From Phoronis australis (Eukaryota > Phoronida > Phoronidae), in contig NMRA01000484.1 in the NCBI GenBank assembly GCA_002633005.1, forward strand, positions 258,681-322,680: a DNA stretch of 64,000 bases, given 5' to 3'. The position numbers and the translations under genes are program-made. A model generated the notes under the pieces. It searched no databases and was not told the origin of the DNA. It worked only from the letters and a program-made list of their open reading frames with translations. Positions 54,390 through 64,000 of the stretch are shown piece after piece. Within the stretch, counting starts at the first letter, position 1; each line of letters starts with the position of its first letter.

Positions 54390-54909
54390 CACCTAATAAT
54401 GCTATACCATTTTAAAGGTCTATGCCATGGCTACCTTCAGACAATGTTTCCAGCAACTGCGAACATTCAAAACAATATTAGAAGTGTTTGAAAATTGAAA
54501 AAAGACCAATTTTGGCAATTATTTTTGTCCGAAATTGTTGAGGTTTACCCTAATCACCTACCACAGAGCCTAATGGATTTTATGACTTCATGACTTCTTT
54601 TGTTTGGGAATTCAAGGAACAGTGATGCCTGTTCGCAGCAACATTGTTTCCTAACCCTTTTAGACACTGCGGACATTAGAAATAAAATCCGTCCATTCAC
54701 TGGAAGTTGAACCAATAAATTCTGTACCACACTTAGGCTTGAACCAGCATTGCCACAAATTATTGCCGGGGTCAGGGGTGGCTGCATGGACCTGTTCCTG
54801 AAGTTAGCCAATAGTTATGCAGTTGGTTTATTTGTTTCTAATTTTTACAGGGCAGGTTGCCAAAAAGTTGTTGCGTAGATATTAATGCGAATGTCGTGTC
54901 ACTAAACAC

Positions 54910-57153
54910 ATGATGACTGAGTACGTTGGCAGCAAGCCAAGAACAGGACACCATACTTTACTAGAAGGTACAAGTCACACGTCTTCTCCAACTGTTGATG
55001 CTAATGTCAGGTATGTATTATTCCACTTGTTAAACAATTGATGAAATGCTGCATTTAAATAAGAGATGGGTGTAGATTTTGTATTATAATTCTCTAATTT
55101 TTTCACTCAAAAATAATTTTCAAAATTGTAATTTTTACATTTCAAAGACTGATTACTTCACTGCCAATAAAAATTTTACCAAAAGTTGTTTTATAACATC
55201 TAAATGGTACAAACTATGCAATTAGTAATAAATGGGAATTTCCTTAATCTTTATTTTTTGAGAAATTTGACAGGAAATAATTTGACGTGTTGGACATATT
55301 GGGTGCTGAATATGTAGTGAACAATAACCATATAGTGTACTATCTTAATTTGTGCACTGAGTTTCAGATCCAGGATCAAGCCACACTGACAGTGTTTTCA
55401 ACTCCATAGTGCCTAAAGCTGACCCCCGTATTCACCTGATGTTCATTTTTTGATGTCAGAGCCATCTTGAAACTCAAACTCTGTTGTTTTTGATAAGAAC
55501 AAGCTTAAGATAAGTGTCTAAAATTGTGAGCCCCATACATTAAGATTTGCGTGGATGAAATTTTTGTTGCGCCTCATGACCCCAGGGCGACTGAAGTCTC
55601 AATTTGAAATCTCAAGTTTAAACTTAAGATTGTGAGTCAAATCTCCAGGTCATCAAGTGTGAACTGAACTTAAAGTTGGAGCTTATGCGAGTAAAACATA
55701 ATCAGAATGGAACAGCGGGAAATTATAGACACTCAAATTGAGTTCTTCTCAGAACGGAACAGCGGGAAATATCAAACAGAATTTGAAGTTCAAGTTAGAG
55801 ATTAGACCCCAAGCAACCATGAATGCATTTCCACCAGGTGACACTGATTTTTTATATAATTATTATTTAATTGTAGGTGTAGATTAATTCGTGTTTCTTT
55901 CAATTCGTGCAAATTTTGACTTCGATTTTCTTTTGAAAATTAGTATATTGTTCTGACTAAACTTGCCACTAATGCATAAGACTGAATACTGTTTTACATT
56001 TCGCAGTTGTTTTTTATTTTTATTTTTCTTAGAGACAACAAAGAGGATGTGATTGAAGTCTGCACCAAGTCGTCCATAGATGATCTCAATAACCAAGCTC
56101 ACAAGCTTATAGAAGAAATAAACATAAAAAGAAGACAAGACAGTCAGTTGTTAGCTGAGTTCAGAACTGTGTTGGAGAAGCAGGTAGTGTCATCATGAGA
56201 CTCACTTTTTAGTATCATGCCTTTGCTAGTGCTCATCTTAGAAAATCGTTTTTGACTTAGCTCCCGTAACTCGCAAACCTTCGAGTAACGATCAGTCAGA
56301 TTCAATGGCACCTTCATGGCCACATCTCGATGTGTGACAATGGTAACGACATTTTTGTGTGAGCGAATCAACTATAGGGGTAAATTTTATTTTTTAAACG
56401 CCCATGATGCTAGGCTTAATAGCCTACACCAATTTTTGAATTTCTGATTTTAGGCCTTTGGTTGTAAATATGTTTCAGCCTACACCAATTTTTGAATTTC
56501 TGATTTTAGGCCGTTGGTTGTAAATATGTTTCAGCCTACACCAATTTTTGAATTTCTGATTTTAGGCCGGTGGTTGTAAATATGTTTCTACCGGTTTTCT
56601 TCATTATATTTTTAATATTCCAGCCTACTCTGTTTTGTTTCTTACTGGGTTTCTAACATTTTACTTTGTTTTTAAGCTTGATGTGCCAAAACAGTGAAAG
56701 ATTTTGATCATCAGTGGAACTTAAAAGTCAGCTCTCACCCACTGACCCTCATCTATTGCTTGAATTTTTTCATTGCCATAGTCTTCACAACGGCCAGCTG
56801 ATTACCGTCATTTGAATGTCTTAATCTAAGCACTCAGCCCTAGTTAACTCCGGCATTTGGTATCCTCAAAACTATATGTACTATGGTCATTGCTGAAGGT
56901 TGTGATAACTATATTTTGTAACTGAGTGTCGGTAATACAAGCTGTATAAACATCCAATATCTATGCCTTTTAGACTGTCACCACATGTAAAGCTATAGAG
57001 GATGGTCTGTATGAGGTCTACAGTCGCCATGGTGATCTGATTCAGAAGAAGTTACAGGCACTTTGTGACACACTGGACCGCATCTCCAAGTTGGAGACCG
57101 AGCTCGGTCAGTTTCGAGCCAGTTTGGATATGCTTTATCAAGACGTCAAATAA
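54910..57153 (+). CDS. SYCE2: SYCE2-like synaptonemal complex central element protein, 3 exons
   Basis: Exons 54910-55010, 56033-56183 and 56974-57153 join in phase to 143 codons plus stop. The first exon gives a short low-complexity head; an in-frame TAA lies just upstream of the ATG. Exon 2 has SSIDDLNNQAHKLIEEIN and RRQDSQLLAEFR; exon 3 has I-E-D-x-L-Y-E-VYSRHGDLIQKKLQAL, then RISKLETELGQF and LYQDVK. This matches the coiled-coil core of vertebrate SYCE2 block by block (SSIDILQKRAQELIENIN ... DHALMTNFR ... IYQIYNDHNKIIQEKLQEF ... KISHLETELKQ ... VYKDL). The protein is shorter than human SYCE2 (218 aa), lacking the long N- and C-terminal extensions. The family acts with TEX12 in chromosome synapsis in meiosis. 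An untranslated 5' exon may be missing. Confidence 0.82.
55078..55340 (+). repeat. Dispersed ~250-bp AT-rich repeat
   Basis: Same family as 39776-40010: TTCTCTAATTTTTTCACTC, AAAAATAATTTTCAAAATTG, TTTCAAAGACTGATTAC, TCTTTATTTTTTGAGAAAT. Lies in intron 1 of the SYCE2-like gene. Confidence 0.6.
56421..56588 (+). repeat. Three tandem 56-bp units in SYCE2-like intron 2
   Basis: Near-identical units with CCTACACCAATTTTTGAATT, TCTGATTTTAGGCC and TTGGTTGTAAATATGTTTC. Each contains CTGATTTTAG|G, which resembles a branch point plus 3' splice acceptor. The true acceptor of exon 3 lies about 385 bp downstream. Confidence 0.92.
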
Positions 57154-57154
57154 A
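57149..57154 (+). terminator. AATAAA overlapping the SYCE2-like stop codon
   Basis: The hexamer spans the TAA stop at 57151-57153. A second, variant signal, ATTAAA, follows at about 57178 with a T/GT-rich tract behind it. Either would give an extremely short 3' UTR. Confidence 0.45.
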
Positions 57155-57184
57155 CATTTGTCACTTCCTATACTTGCATTAAAG

Positions 57185-58023
57185 TTTCTTCTGTTTTCAG
57201 CAGAAATGATTCCCAAAACTTGAGCTTTTCCACTTTCCAAGGCGTACAACATCGTTGTTTCTGACCAATTTTAAATACAGTTATCCCCCAAAAACTATGT
57301 GAAAACTTGTGAAATGATCTCAAGTATTCACAAGCCAATTTTCAATAGGAAAAAAATTTTGCGTTTGGAACAAGCATGTATGGCGGATTCTGAGTTCCTC
57401 TAAATTTCACTGGATTAAATCATTGTGGCGCATGCATTGTACTGCAGTGACTGTGTAGTATCGGTGTCTGCCAATAGGGGCGACATAATTCGGTATTCAT
57501 GAATGCTTTGGGGACAGGACCAAGTTAATCCCGTGTATTTTTTCCTGAGATATTTCTAGTAATACAAAATACGTGGGAAAGGCACTATTGTCTCTAATTT
57601 TATGCAATTAAGGGCTGAATGGAGTTCACTGATTGCTCAAATTGAGATTTATTAAACAATCCTCAAACTTCACTTTATTACAATTTGAAATTGGCGCATT
57701 TGATGTGACATTATTAGCGCTGTTTAGCACTTAAAAGTATAATATTTGTGTTGTTTACTCTTGTTGAAAATTTTGGAGACTAACATGTCGGCATTCACTA
57801 TGTGTCATAGTCACTGTGACACTGTTGATTCTAACAGCTATTAATGTCAATTTAAGAAACATTTATTCTCTGTATTCTGCATAAGCCACCGTGACTGATT
57901 ACCTAGCAATAATGAACTGTACTGTGACATATTAAGTTATGCAGCGATAAAGTTAAACAAAATCCAAAATTCTTCAGCTTTTGTCCTGTTGTACACTATA
58001 GTAGATGATATCCAGTTAAACAT
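57185..58023. other. No recognisable gene
   Basis: AT-rich intergenic sequence between the SYCE2-like gene and the element at 58026. No repeat was noted. Confidence 0.4.
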
Positions 58024-58025
58024 TA

Positions 58026-59400
58026 CGGTAAAGTCGCGCGATTTTCGGATGGCCCGCCATTTTGGGACAAGAATAAATATTTCCAAAATGAGTTTTTCGG
58101 CATAGTCCACTAAATTCGTACAACGTCCAAGAACTGTTTTTCAATGATCCTCAAATCTGGGCAATGTCATAAACATCTGTCCCGCGACTTACGGACAAGG
58201 AAAATTTTAGAAACGCAAATTTCGGATTGACACAACTTTCATGTCACTAAAGCGTTCAATATGCTCTAAGACTTGAATCCGAGAATCGGTATAACGGGCT
58301 CTGTAATTTTTACCTAGTCTTGACGATGTCACAACCGTTACTCGATTGTCTTGCGTTGAGCTTGTGTTTGGCACTTATCAAATCACTTAATTTTGCCAGG
58401 CAGTGTTCTTAGAGAGATGACGACGTCTTGTTTTGGATAGGTTCAATGCATTCTGTGCCGTTTAATAGCCATTTTTACGATATTAAAACCACTACTGGAA
58501 TTGCGTTGCAGTCGTGGGTGCTTTTCAACGCTCCATGTAGCTCTTGTTTACAAGCAGCGGTTCAACTGAATCCTGGTTTAAAGTATCCAAGGCACCCCAC
58601 TGTGTTGAGGTGGGTTAACCTAACAAAGAAACTATTGAAGTGCTTGAATGGTACTATGATCACGTGGGTTTAAAATTGAGAAAGCGCATGTTCTGATGGT
58701 CAGAAACCCTCTTCGTGCGTCGAATACGCAAGTCCAGCTTTTTATTGGGAAACCACTTTGAAAAAGCGCTTATCGTTGCGCTCTTTGTGCGTCGACAACG
58801 CAAACTCGACATTTTTATTGAGAAAACGCATTTTTACAGAAAAGATTCAGTTGTCTGGAACGTTTCATGTGCGTCAACAACGCAAACCAAACCAACTCAT
58901 TGGAAAGCCCATATTTGTCACCAGGAACACTCTTTTTTCACAACGCAGCCCGATATTTCAAGTGAGATAGCGCGTTTTTTGAAAAAAATCCGTCACTTGC
59001 CGAGAAAGGTTTTTGAGCATCGACAATGCAAGCCGAATATTTCATATTGAGAAAGCGCATTTTTGAAAAGAAGAACCAACACGTGTCGGGAACGTTCTTT
59101 GTGCGTCCACAGTGTTGAACGCACATTTCTTATTGGGAAAGCCAGTTTTTAAAAAGTTAATCGCGCAGACCGTTTGGGTCTCGTTGACCACCAATTATAT
59201 TGCTATCAAGTGACCGAGCCAGCAATGTTGATACTACGACCGCTCATCGAAATAATGTACACCCACGAAATTCGGACACGAGCGGAAACCCAAATTTGGA
59301 GGTCCGCCAAATTCGGACACCACAAAAATGATGTTTCGCGAGATTCGTCCGAGGATGAATTTTTTCTATTTGAGTGACCTAAAGTCGTACGATTTTACCG
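58026..59400. mobile_element. 1.38-kb non-autonomous DNA transposon with 23-bp TIRs
   Basis: The left end CGGTAAAGTCGCGCGATTTT and the right end, read in reverse, CGGTAAAATCGTACGACTTT, match at 18 of 23 positions. TA flanks both sides (58024-58025, 59401-59402). TA duplication is typical of Tc1/mariner-type integration, but no transposase is recognisable, so the superfamily is inferred weakly. The interior contains a decayed tandem array at 58690-59155. Confidence 0.6.
58690..59155 (+). repeat. Decayed ~80-bp tandem repeat inside the element
   Basis: Blocks like GTGCGTCGACAACGCAAACT recur near 58716, 58788, 58869, 58938 (partial), 59013 and 59100. Between them lie TTTATTGAGAAAACGCATTT-like and GGAACGTTTCATGTGCGT-like sequences. 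Period about 70-87 bp, strongly diverged. The ORFs that run through it arise from the repeat. Confidence 0.65.
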
Positions 59401-59402
59401 TA

Positions 59403-60624
59403 AGTGTGCTCAACAAAAAACTGGTTTAGTAGTTCCTAAAAAGGATATTGTTTGCCAGCTATGTTAGTGATCTCATTGCACTCACTTAGTCTGTCACTGT
59501 CATGTCTCAATTTTTTTTCGAAACCTGAACTTTCGTTACTTTGTTTCTTTTCTGTTTTTAAAGAATCTAATTTATGCAGTTGGACTTTACACTGGGCATA
59601 TTGATTACGCATATTTGTTTATTTCATTATCCTTTGTATTGTCTAGTTTTCTACCCAACATTTTAGCTTTCACAGTATTTTGGCTTTTGTACAAGCTGCT
59701 CCAAAGCCTTCTGTTAGTCTCCTAGTTTTTATTGGGTAATATTGTATATCCTGTAGAATGGCTCAATGAACTACCTATAGATGGCAGTACCTGTCATCTC
59801 AAACAGATTTACAGAGTTAAAAGTTTTCCACTTTTAAGAATTCACATCTGCCTGTCATTCAAGCCTAATGTAAACCCTAGATTTTTCAAACATACATGTA
59901 TCCATACGTGTAATCATTGCTTTCTGCATTCACTAACTTGCCACACCGGAGACGGCTACAGTGGTCTTTACAAGTACGTTTTAATGTGTTGTGATTGCTC
60001 AAGTCAAATACAATTTCATATTGCATATGCATACTGTTGAAATATTTTTGAGTATACTAACTTGTGTACTGTGAATTTTTAATTGTTTTTCATTTTTGTG
60101 CAACACAGAAATACTATGTGACAGGCTTTAAGTTTTGTTGGAGTTCATGGTTGAATTTATGTATTTACTTTGTTTAACTGGCTAAAAACAAAAATTGAAT
60201 TGAGCATTCCTAAAAAAATCGGTCTCAAGTTTGCTTATCGTGACAAATCCTCAGCATATCAAAACATGTTTTGGAAAATCAATTTTATTTGTGTTAGCTA
60301 ACCTTGATATTCGAAAATGACATACAAGAATTCTATTCAAACAACAATGTCTATTTGATAAGTGCACCGCAGATTCACAGTTACTACTTTTTTCACAGGC
60401 ACATTTGGTCATTGAAAGCAATTGCACTGTGTTTTAACTGCTCATTTAAAGGTTGCTAATATCCCACCCTCTGACAAAAAGTAACTACCCAGTATGATTT
60501 GAACCACTGACCATGCTTAAATTTTTTGTTCAACTGGTTCCTTAACCAATTACGAGAAATGATCTGTGGTCTTGAAAAGAATGGATAGTTTTTGAGTGGT
60601 CGGCACTTACCTGGATCCAGCTCG
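59403..60624. other. No recognisable gene
   Basis: AT-rich. About 60170-60240 shares GGCTAAAAACAAAAAT and an ATCGGTCTCA-like block with 38516-38590 in a WLS intron, so another short dispersed repeat is present. Nothing else was recognised. Confidence 0.4.
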
Positions 60625-60649
60625 CTGTTAAAATAGCTAGAACGAGGCC

Positions 60650-60775
60650 GTGAAACAACCCCGTGTCTGTGACCGGCATTTCGTCGACAGCAATTTCTCT
60701 GACGAATGCCGGCTTACCAAAAACTATCGGCACGTTCCGTTGCCTGTGCATGTTCATGGCGCCTCTCTAGTATTT
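60650..60775 (+). pseudogene. THAP domain, C-terminal half
   Basis: The frame reads R-V-C-D-R-H-F-V-D-S-N-F, then ECRLTKNYRHVPLPVHVHG. C-x2-H-F is the final zinc-ligand pair of a THAP domain, and the closing hydrophobic-Pro (here VPLP) plays the role of the AVPxxF-type end. The first Cys pair and the FFRFP segment are missing, so it is a truncated copy; together with copy 1 it shows the ancestor encoded a complete THAP finger. Confidence 0.6.
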
Positions 60776-61349
60776 CTCGATCATTGTATTCCGGTTCGAA
60801 CTGTTAGCCTGTGAAACCTAACGATCCAGCTGTGAAAATTTCGTCGGATGCCGCTCTCGGGATTGCGAGTTGCCGTTTATTTTTGTGCGTTCTGTTTCAA
60901 AATGAATTATTCTCACCCTAACCAATGCTTATATAAAACTGAAACAAAGTCTGTCTCATTAGATACAATTTGTTACGGCTTTTGTAGTATTTGTGAGTGC
61001 AAAATAATGTTTTGAGAAGCCAGCAGCTGCTTTAAAACGGTAATTATTGACCGGGCACCGAGGCCGTGTGAGCGCCTGCTAATTCAGTGTTTGCTGACAG
61101 ATAGCTGTTGTGAAACAGTAACTCGATTGTGTATGCTATGTTCACATGTTAGGGAATCTTTATTTAGACATATAAATGCGTTATTCATCAAGTCATTGTT
61201 ACGGCTGCACAATGTTTCGGCCCCGACGGTTCTCTGTGGAAGGGGAACCAGAGACTTCGCGGCCCCCGACGAGTGGGTAGATTTGCAGTTTCGTGGCTAA
61301 TTCACCAAAATAATTACGTGCACATTATTTGTTTGGCACACTTGTATAG

Positions 61350-61494
61350 CATGGGTGGCGCACCATATACCGGGGCAGGGGAGGCTATAGCCCCACTCTT
61401 TTCAAAGCTGGGCGGCCCAGTGGTCGGTGCACCACAGGGGGCGGGCTCTCATGGGGCTATAGCCCCCACTTTTTTCAGAGCTGCGCCGCCCATG
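61350..61494. mobile_element. 145-bp insertion with 13-bp TIRs
   Basis: The ends CATGGGTGGCGCA and TGCGCCGCCCATG are inverted repeats with one mismatch. Copy 1 of the host repeat has the empty site GTATAGTATT at about 21231. Inside are two direct repeats of about 40 bp sharing GGCTATAGCCCC and a TTTTCA-x-AGCTG block. GC-rich compared with its surroundings. Confidence 0.75.
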
Positions 61495-62189
61495 TATTGT
61501 CTTTTCGTGACTGGAGGTTTAGTTTCCAACTTAAATTGGTTCATGTTCGTGATGCTCAGTCCCGGCGGCCGCGACCGGCCTGATAGGCGAGCCACTGGCT
61601 GGAATAAGAAGCGTTTTGTGTGTTTAGACCTGAAAAAATCGCAAGTCTAAAAGTACAACACACGGCTATGTTCCCCTGTCTGTATTTCACGGAAGAATGA
61701 TTCGAATTTATAACCAAACTCCCGCCATCGACCATGGCAAATTGGCCAACCGAAGTCCGAGTGTAGCCGGGCTAGGGTACGTTCAAATACCTATAAAACC
61801 GTAAAAGTGAAATAAAACAACACGTTTGTTCAATAACTCGATGTATTTGTATAGTATTTACATCGCATTTTTATGATTTATCGCCGTAAAACGGTGAATT
61901 CAAGCGATAAGTTGACACCAGTGAGCGTGTTGTGAACGGCTAACAGACTGCGTTCGAACCTATGACGTCATTGGTTAATTTCAACACTTCCGTCTGCCGT
62001 TGAGATGTCAGGTAAAACTTGCTGTTATCGAGTGGAACTACTCGATCTAAATTGATACAAAATAGGTTGTTTTTGGGGTGACATTTTCCTTTAAGACTTG
62101 TTCTCAAACAAGTTAGTTGTTTAAATTGAATGCAAGTCTTTTTGATTAAAAGTACCGGTACGAATACATCAGGTTTTAGTGTTACTTCA

Positions 62190-62400
62190 AAATGCAGTAG
62201 TTGTCCATTTATTTTGCACAAAAATAATTGCCAAGGTTGTCTTTTCCACATTTCAAGGGCTGGCTACTTTGCAACAAATAATGGAAACTAAACAAAATGT
62301 TATTTTAATATACCTACAAAACTCAAACAAGGACTAAAATTTTATTTTTGTGAAGAAGTTTGACAAAATAAAATTTCATTTCTCTGCCATTCTGAGTGCA
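62190..62400 (+). repeat. Dispersed ~250-bp AT-rich repeat
   Basis: Most diverged member seen of the family at 39776-40010: ACAAAAATAATTGCCAAGG, CACATTTCAAGGGCTGGCTA, TTTATTTTTGTGAAGAAGTT. Confidence 0.5.
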
Positions 62401-64000
62401 AAATAAGTAAAGGTATGGTGTACTATTTATTTTGTAAAATACATAATTAATTTGACCACGAATTGACCTGTACACTTGTGGCAGCTGTTTGAAAAAATAA
62501 AAAGAACACTTGAACTCTGTGTAAATGTTCATTTTACCAATTTTAAATACATTTTACATGCAGCAACAAACAAGATGACAACTGAACAATGTCTAAATTC
62601 AAGTCTGAACAAATATAAAGCGTTTCACTAACATATGCAAATCAACACTGGCTGGTTCCGACACAATTACAGTCATGGAAATGCAAAACGTGAAAAGACT
62701 AGATCGTTTAATAATGGTTAAAACATTTTCTATTTCAAGACAATGCTGTTTTCAAGCACTGTACAGTAGTGGTACATGTATTCAACGGGTAACTATAGAT
62801 TCTTTAGTTGCCAGATCTGTCCACCATCGTGCAGTCAAGAGCTATTGTGCATCTCTGCTGCATGTTCCTCAGACTCTTATGAATCGGCCAAATTCTTGTA
62901 AATACTACCCTTGAAAAACCATATTGTGCCCGCCCCAAATGAATACATCTTAGTCAAGTCACTGGATCATTTCTCAACCATGACTTTGCCTATGTCCATG
63001 AGCTAAAACGTGTAACTCACCCAAAATGTGAGAAAATGCTGGACCCAGTTACATCAATTTACATTGCCCTCAGGCCATCAAAAAATGGCGTTAATTTGGT
63101 CGCCACACAAAAGAAAACTTCAACAAAAAAGCAATTTTTTATGTTTTAGTGTTTCCCACAATTTAAACCGTCAGCATTGCACACACTGACCCACCGAGGA
63201 GAGTAAACATATACTGAACAATATATACATCCAGTGGTAACATCATCAAAAGGTGTTCGAGACATCCCACATCCAATTTAGAGAAACAAGTTTGGCGTTT
63301 TCTTCAATATGCCACACCATCCCCCATGAGGATGTCATCCTTATGCAGGATTTTCCGGAACTGACTAAAGTGCGCCTTAATAATTTTTGGGTAAAAAGAG
63401 AGCCCAGTTAATTTTTGAACCCATACACATAGGGAATGGAAGTAGCTACTTGTTCACAGCCCAGAGCAACGATGGGATTGATGGAAAGAGCTTAAAAGAC
63501 AAAACAACTGAACACTTTGAGGACGTTAAAACTGACTACACAAAATAAGCTATTGTGTAGCGAAGCATTTGAGATTAAGATCTTTCAAGTTTCATTTTTT
63601 AAGTACTGTTGAAAAAGTTCACAGTAGGAAATGGTGCATTACTGACACTGACTTCTGCAAACATTAAACAACAAATATGAACATACTTTCTAAAAATACA
63701 ATATTTAAGATAACAAACGTAAAATAACGTTCCAAGCTGAAAGTTGCACAAATAAATAACATGAATAATATCTAAGGTTAACGTGAGAACATCAGCGTAT
63801 TACAAAATATATTACACGGTAAACATATGCACTCACTGTACTGCCAATAAATGCATACAAATGTCAATTTGGCAATACACAAGTTTGTAAACATACAGCA
63901 ACAAAGCACATGACCAGGGGTCTGTTTCAAGTCAAGTGAACTAAGACATAAGTCAGAAATATGGTCTTACAAACCACTAATTCTAAAAAACAATTAAATC
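62401..64000. other. AT-rich end of the window; nothing recognised
   Basis: No domain or splice structure was seen. It could be a 3' UTR or intron of a gene beyond the window. Confidence 0.35.

Larger units (their letters stand above)
60625..62078 (+). repeat. Dispersed THAP-bearing repeat, copy 2
   Basis: Collinear with 20155-21815. It lacks the N-terminal half of the THAP domain and the ~340 bp present in copy 1, and carries a 145-bp insertion at 61350-61494. Confidence 0.75.

Noticed and set aside
58715-59050. 111-codon ORF on the + strand
   Set aside because: It tracks a decayed tandem repeat inside a transposon-like element; no domain.

Overview
This is animal nuclear DNA from a draft assembly. 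Genes are split by GT-AG introns, there are long stretches without genes, transposable-element debris is dense, and three single-N gaps occur at 29004, 35341 and 52131. The gene content (Wntless, a SYCE2-like synaptonemal-complex protein, an MFSD4/NaGLT1-like transporter) fits a bilaterian invertebrate, probably marine. The repeat at 1340-3430 resembles the Helentron-derived 'pearl' elements known from bivalves, but I cannot name the phylum from this window.

Layout. 1-9.9 kb holds no recognisable host gene, only repeats: a three-type higher-order repeat carrying a foreign deubiquitinase fragment, a 1.18-kb DNA transposon with perfect inverted repeats, a 4-bp target duplication and an empty sister site, and small MITE-like elements. 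12.06-13.50 kb is an intronless major-facilitator gene on the + strand. 15.1-16.8 kb holds remnants of a Penelope-like element and of a LINE. 17.3-26.3 kb, on the - strand, holds two neighbouring intronless genes (794 and 1156 codons) that share a motif I do not recognise, centred on GVC-x-RY, LTHVD and ASGSFS. Between them lies a broken THAP-domain sequence belonging to a dispersed repeat whose second copy is at 60.6-62.1 kb. 26.4-29.8 kb holds foldback and MITE elements.

31.86-51.45 kb, - strand, is a complete Wntless (WLS/Evi) gene that I could assemble from 13 coding exons (551 aa). It has three structural oddities. A ~2-kb block with exons 10 and 11 is present twice, the copies separated by a single N (probably two haplotypes assembled in tandem). 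A 22-bp minisatellite begins at the splice donor of exon 12. A 45-bp minisatellite is built from the splice acceptor and first bases of exon 4.

51.7-57.2 kb, + strand, has a possible exon divergent from WLS, a spliced hAT-transposase relic, and a three-exon SYCE2-like gene (143 aa). 58.0-59.4 kb is a 1.38-kb element with 23-bp inverted repeats. 60.6-62.1 kb is the second copy of the THAP-bearing repeat, itself interrupted by a 145-bp insertion that copy 1 lacks. The last 1.6 kb is AT-rich and shows nothing I recognise.

The genes do not form an operon or a shared pathway. The best candidate for something undescribed is the pair of single-exon GVC/LTHVD/ASGSFS repeat proteins. The most unusual DNA structures are the two minisatellites seeded on WLS splice junctions.
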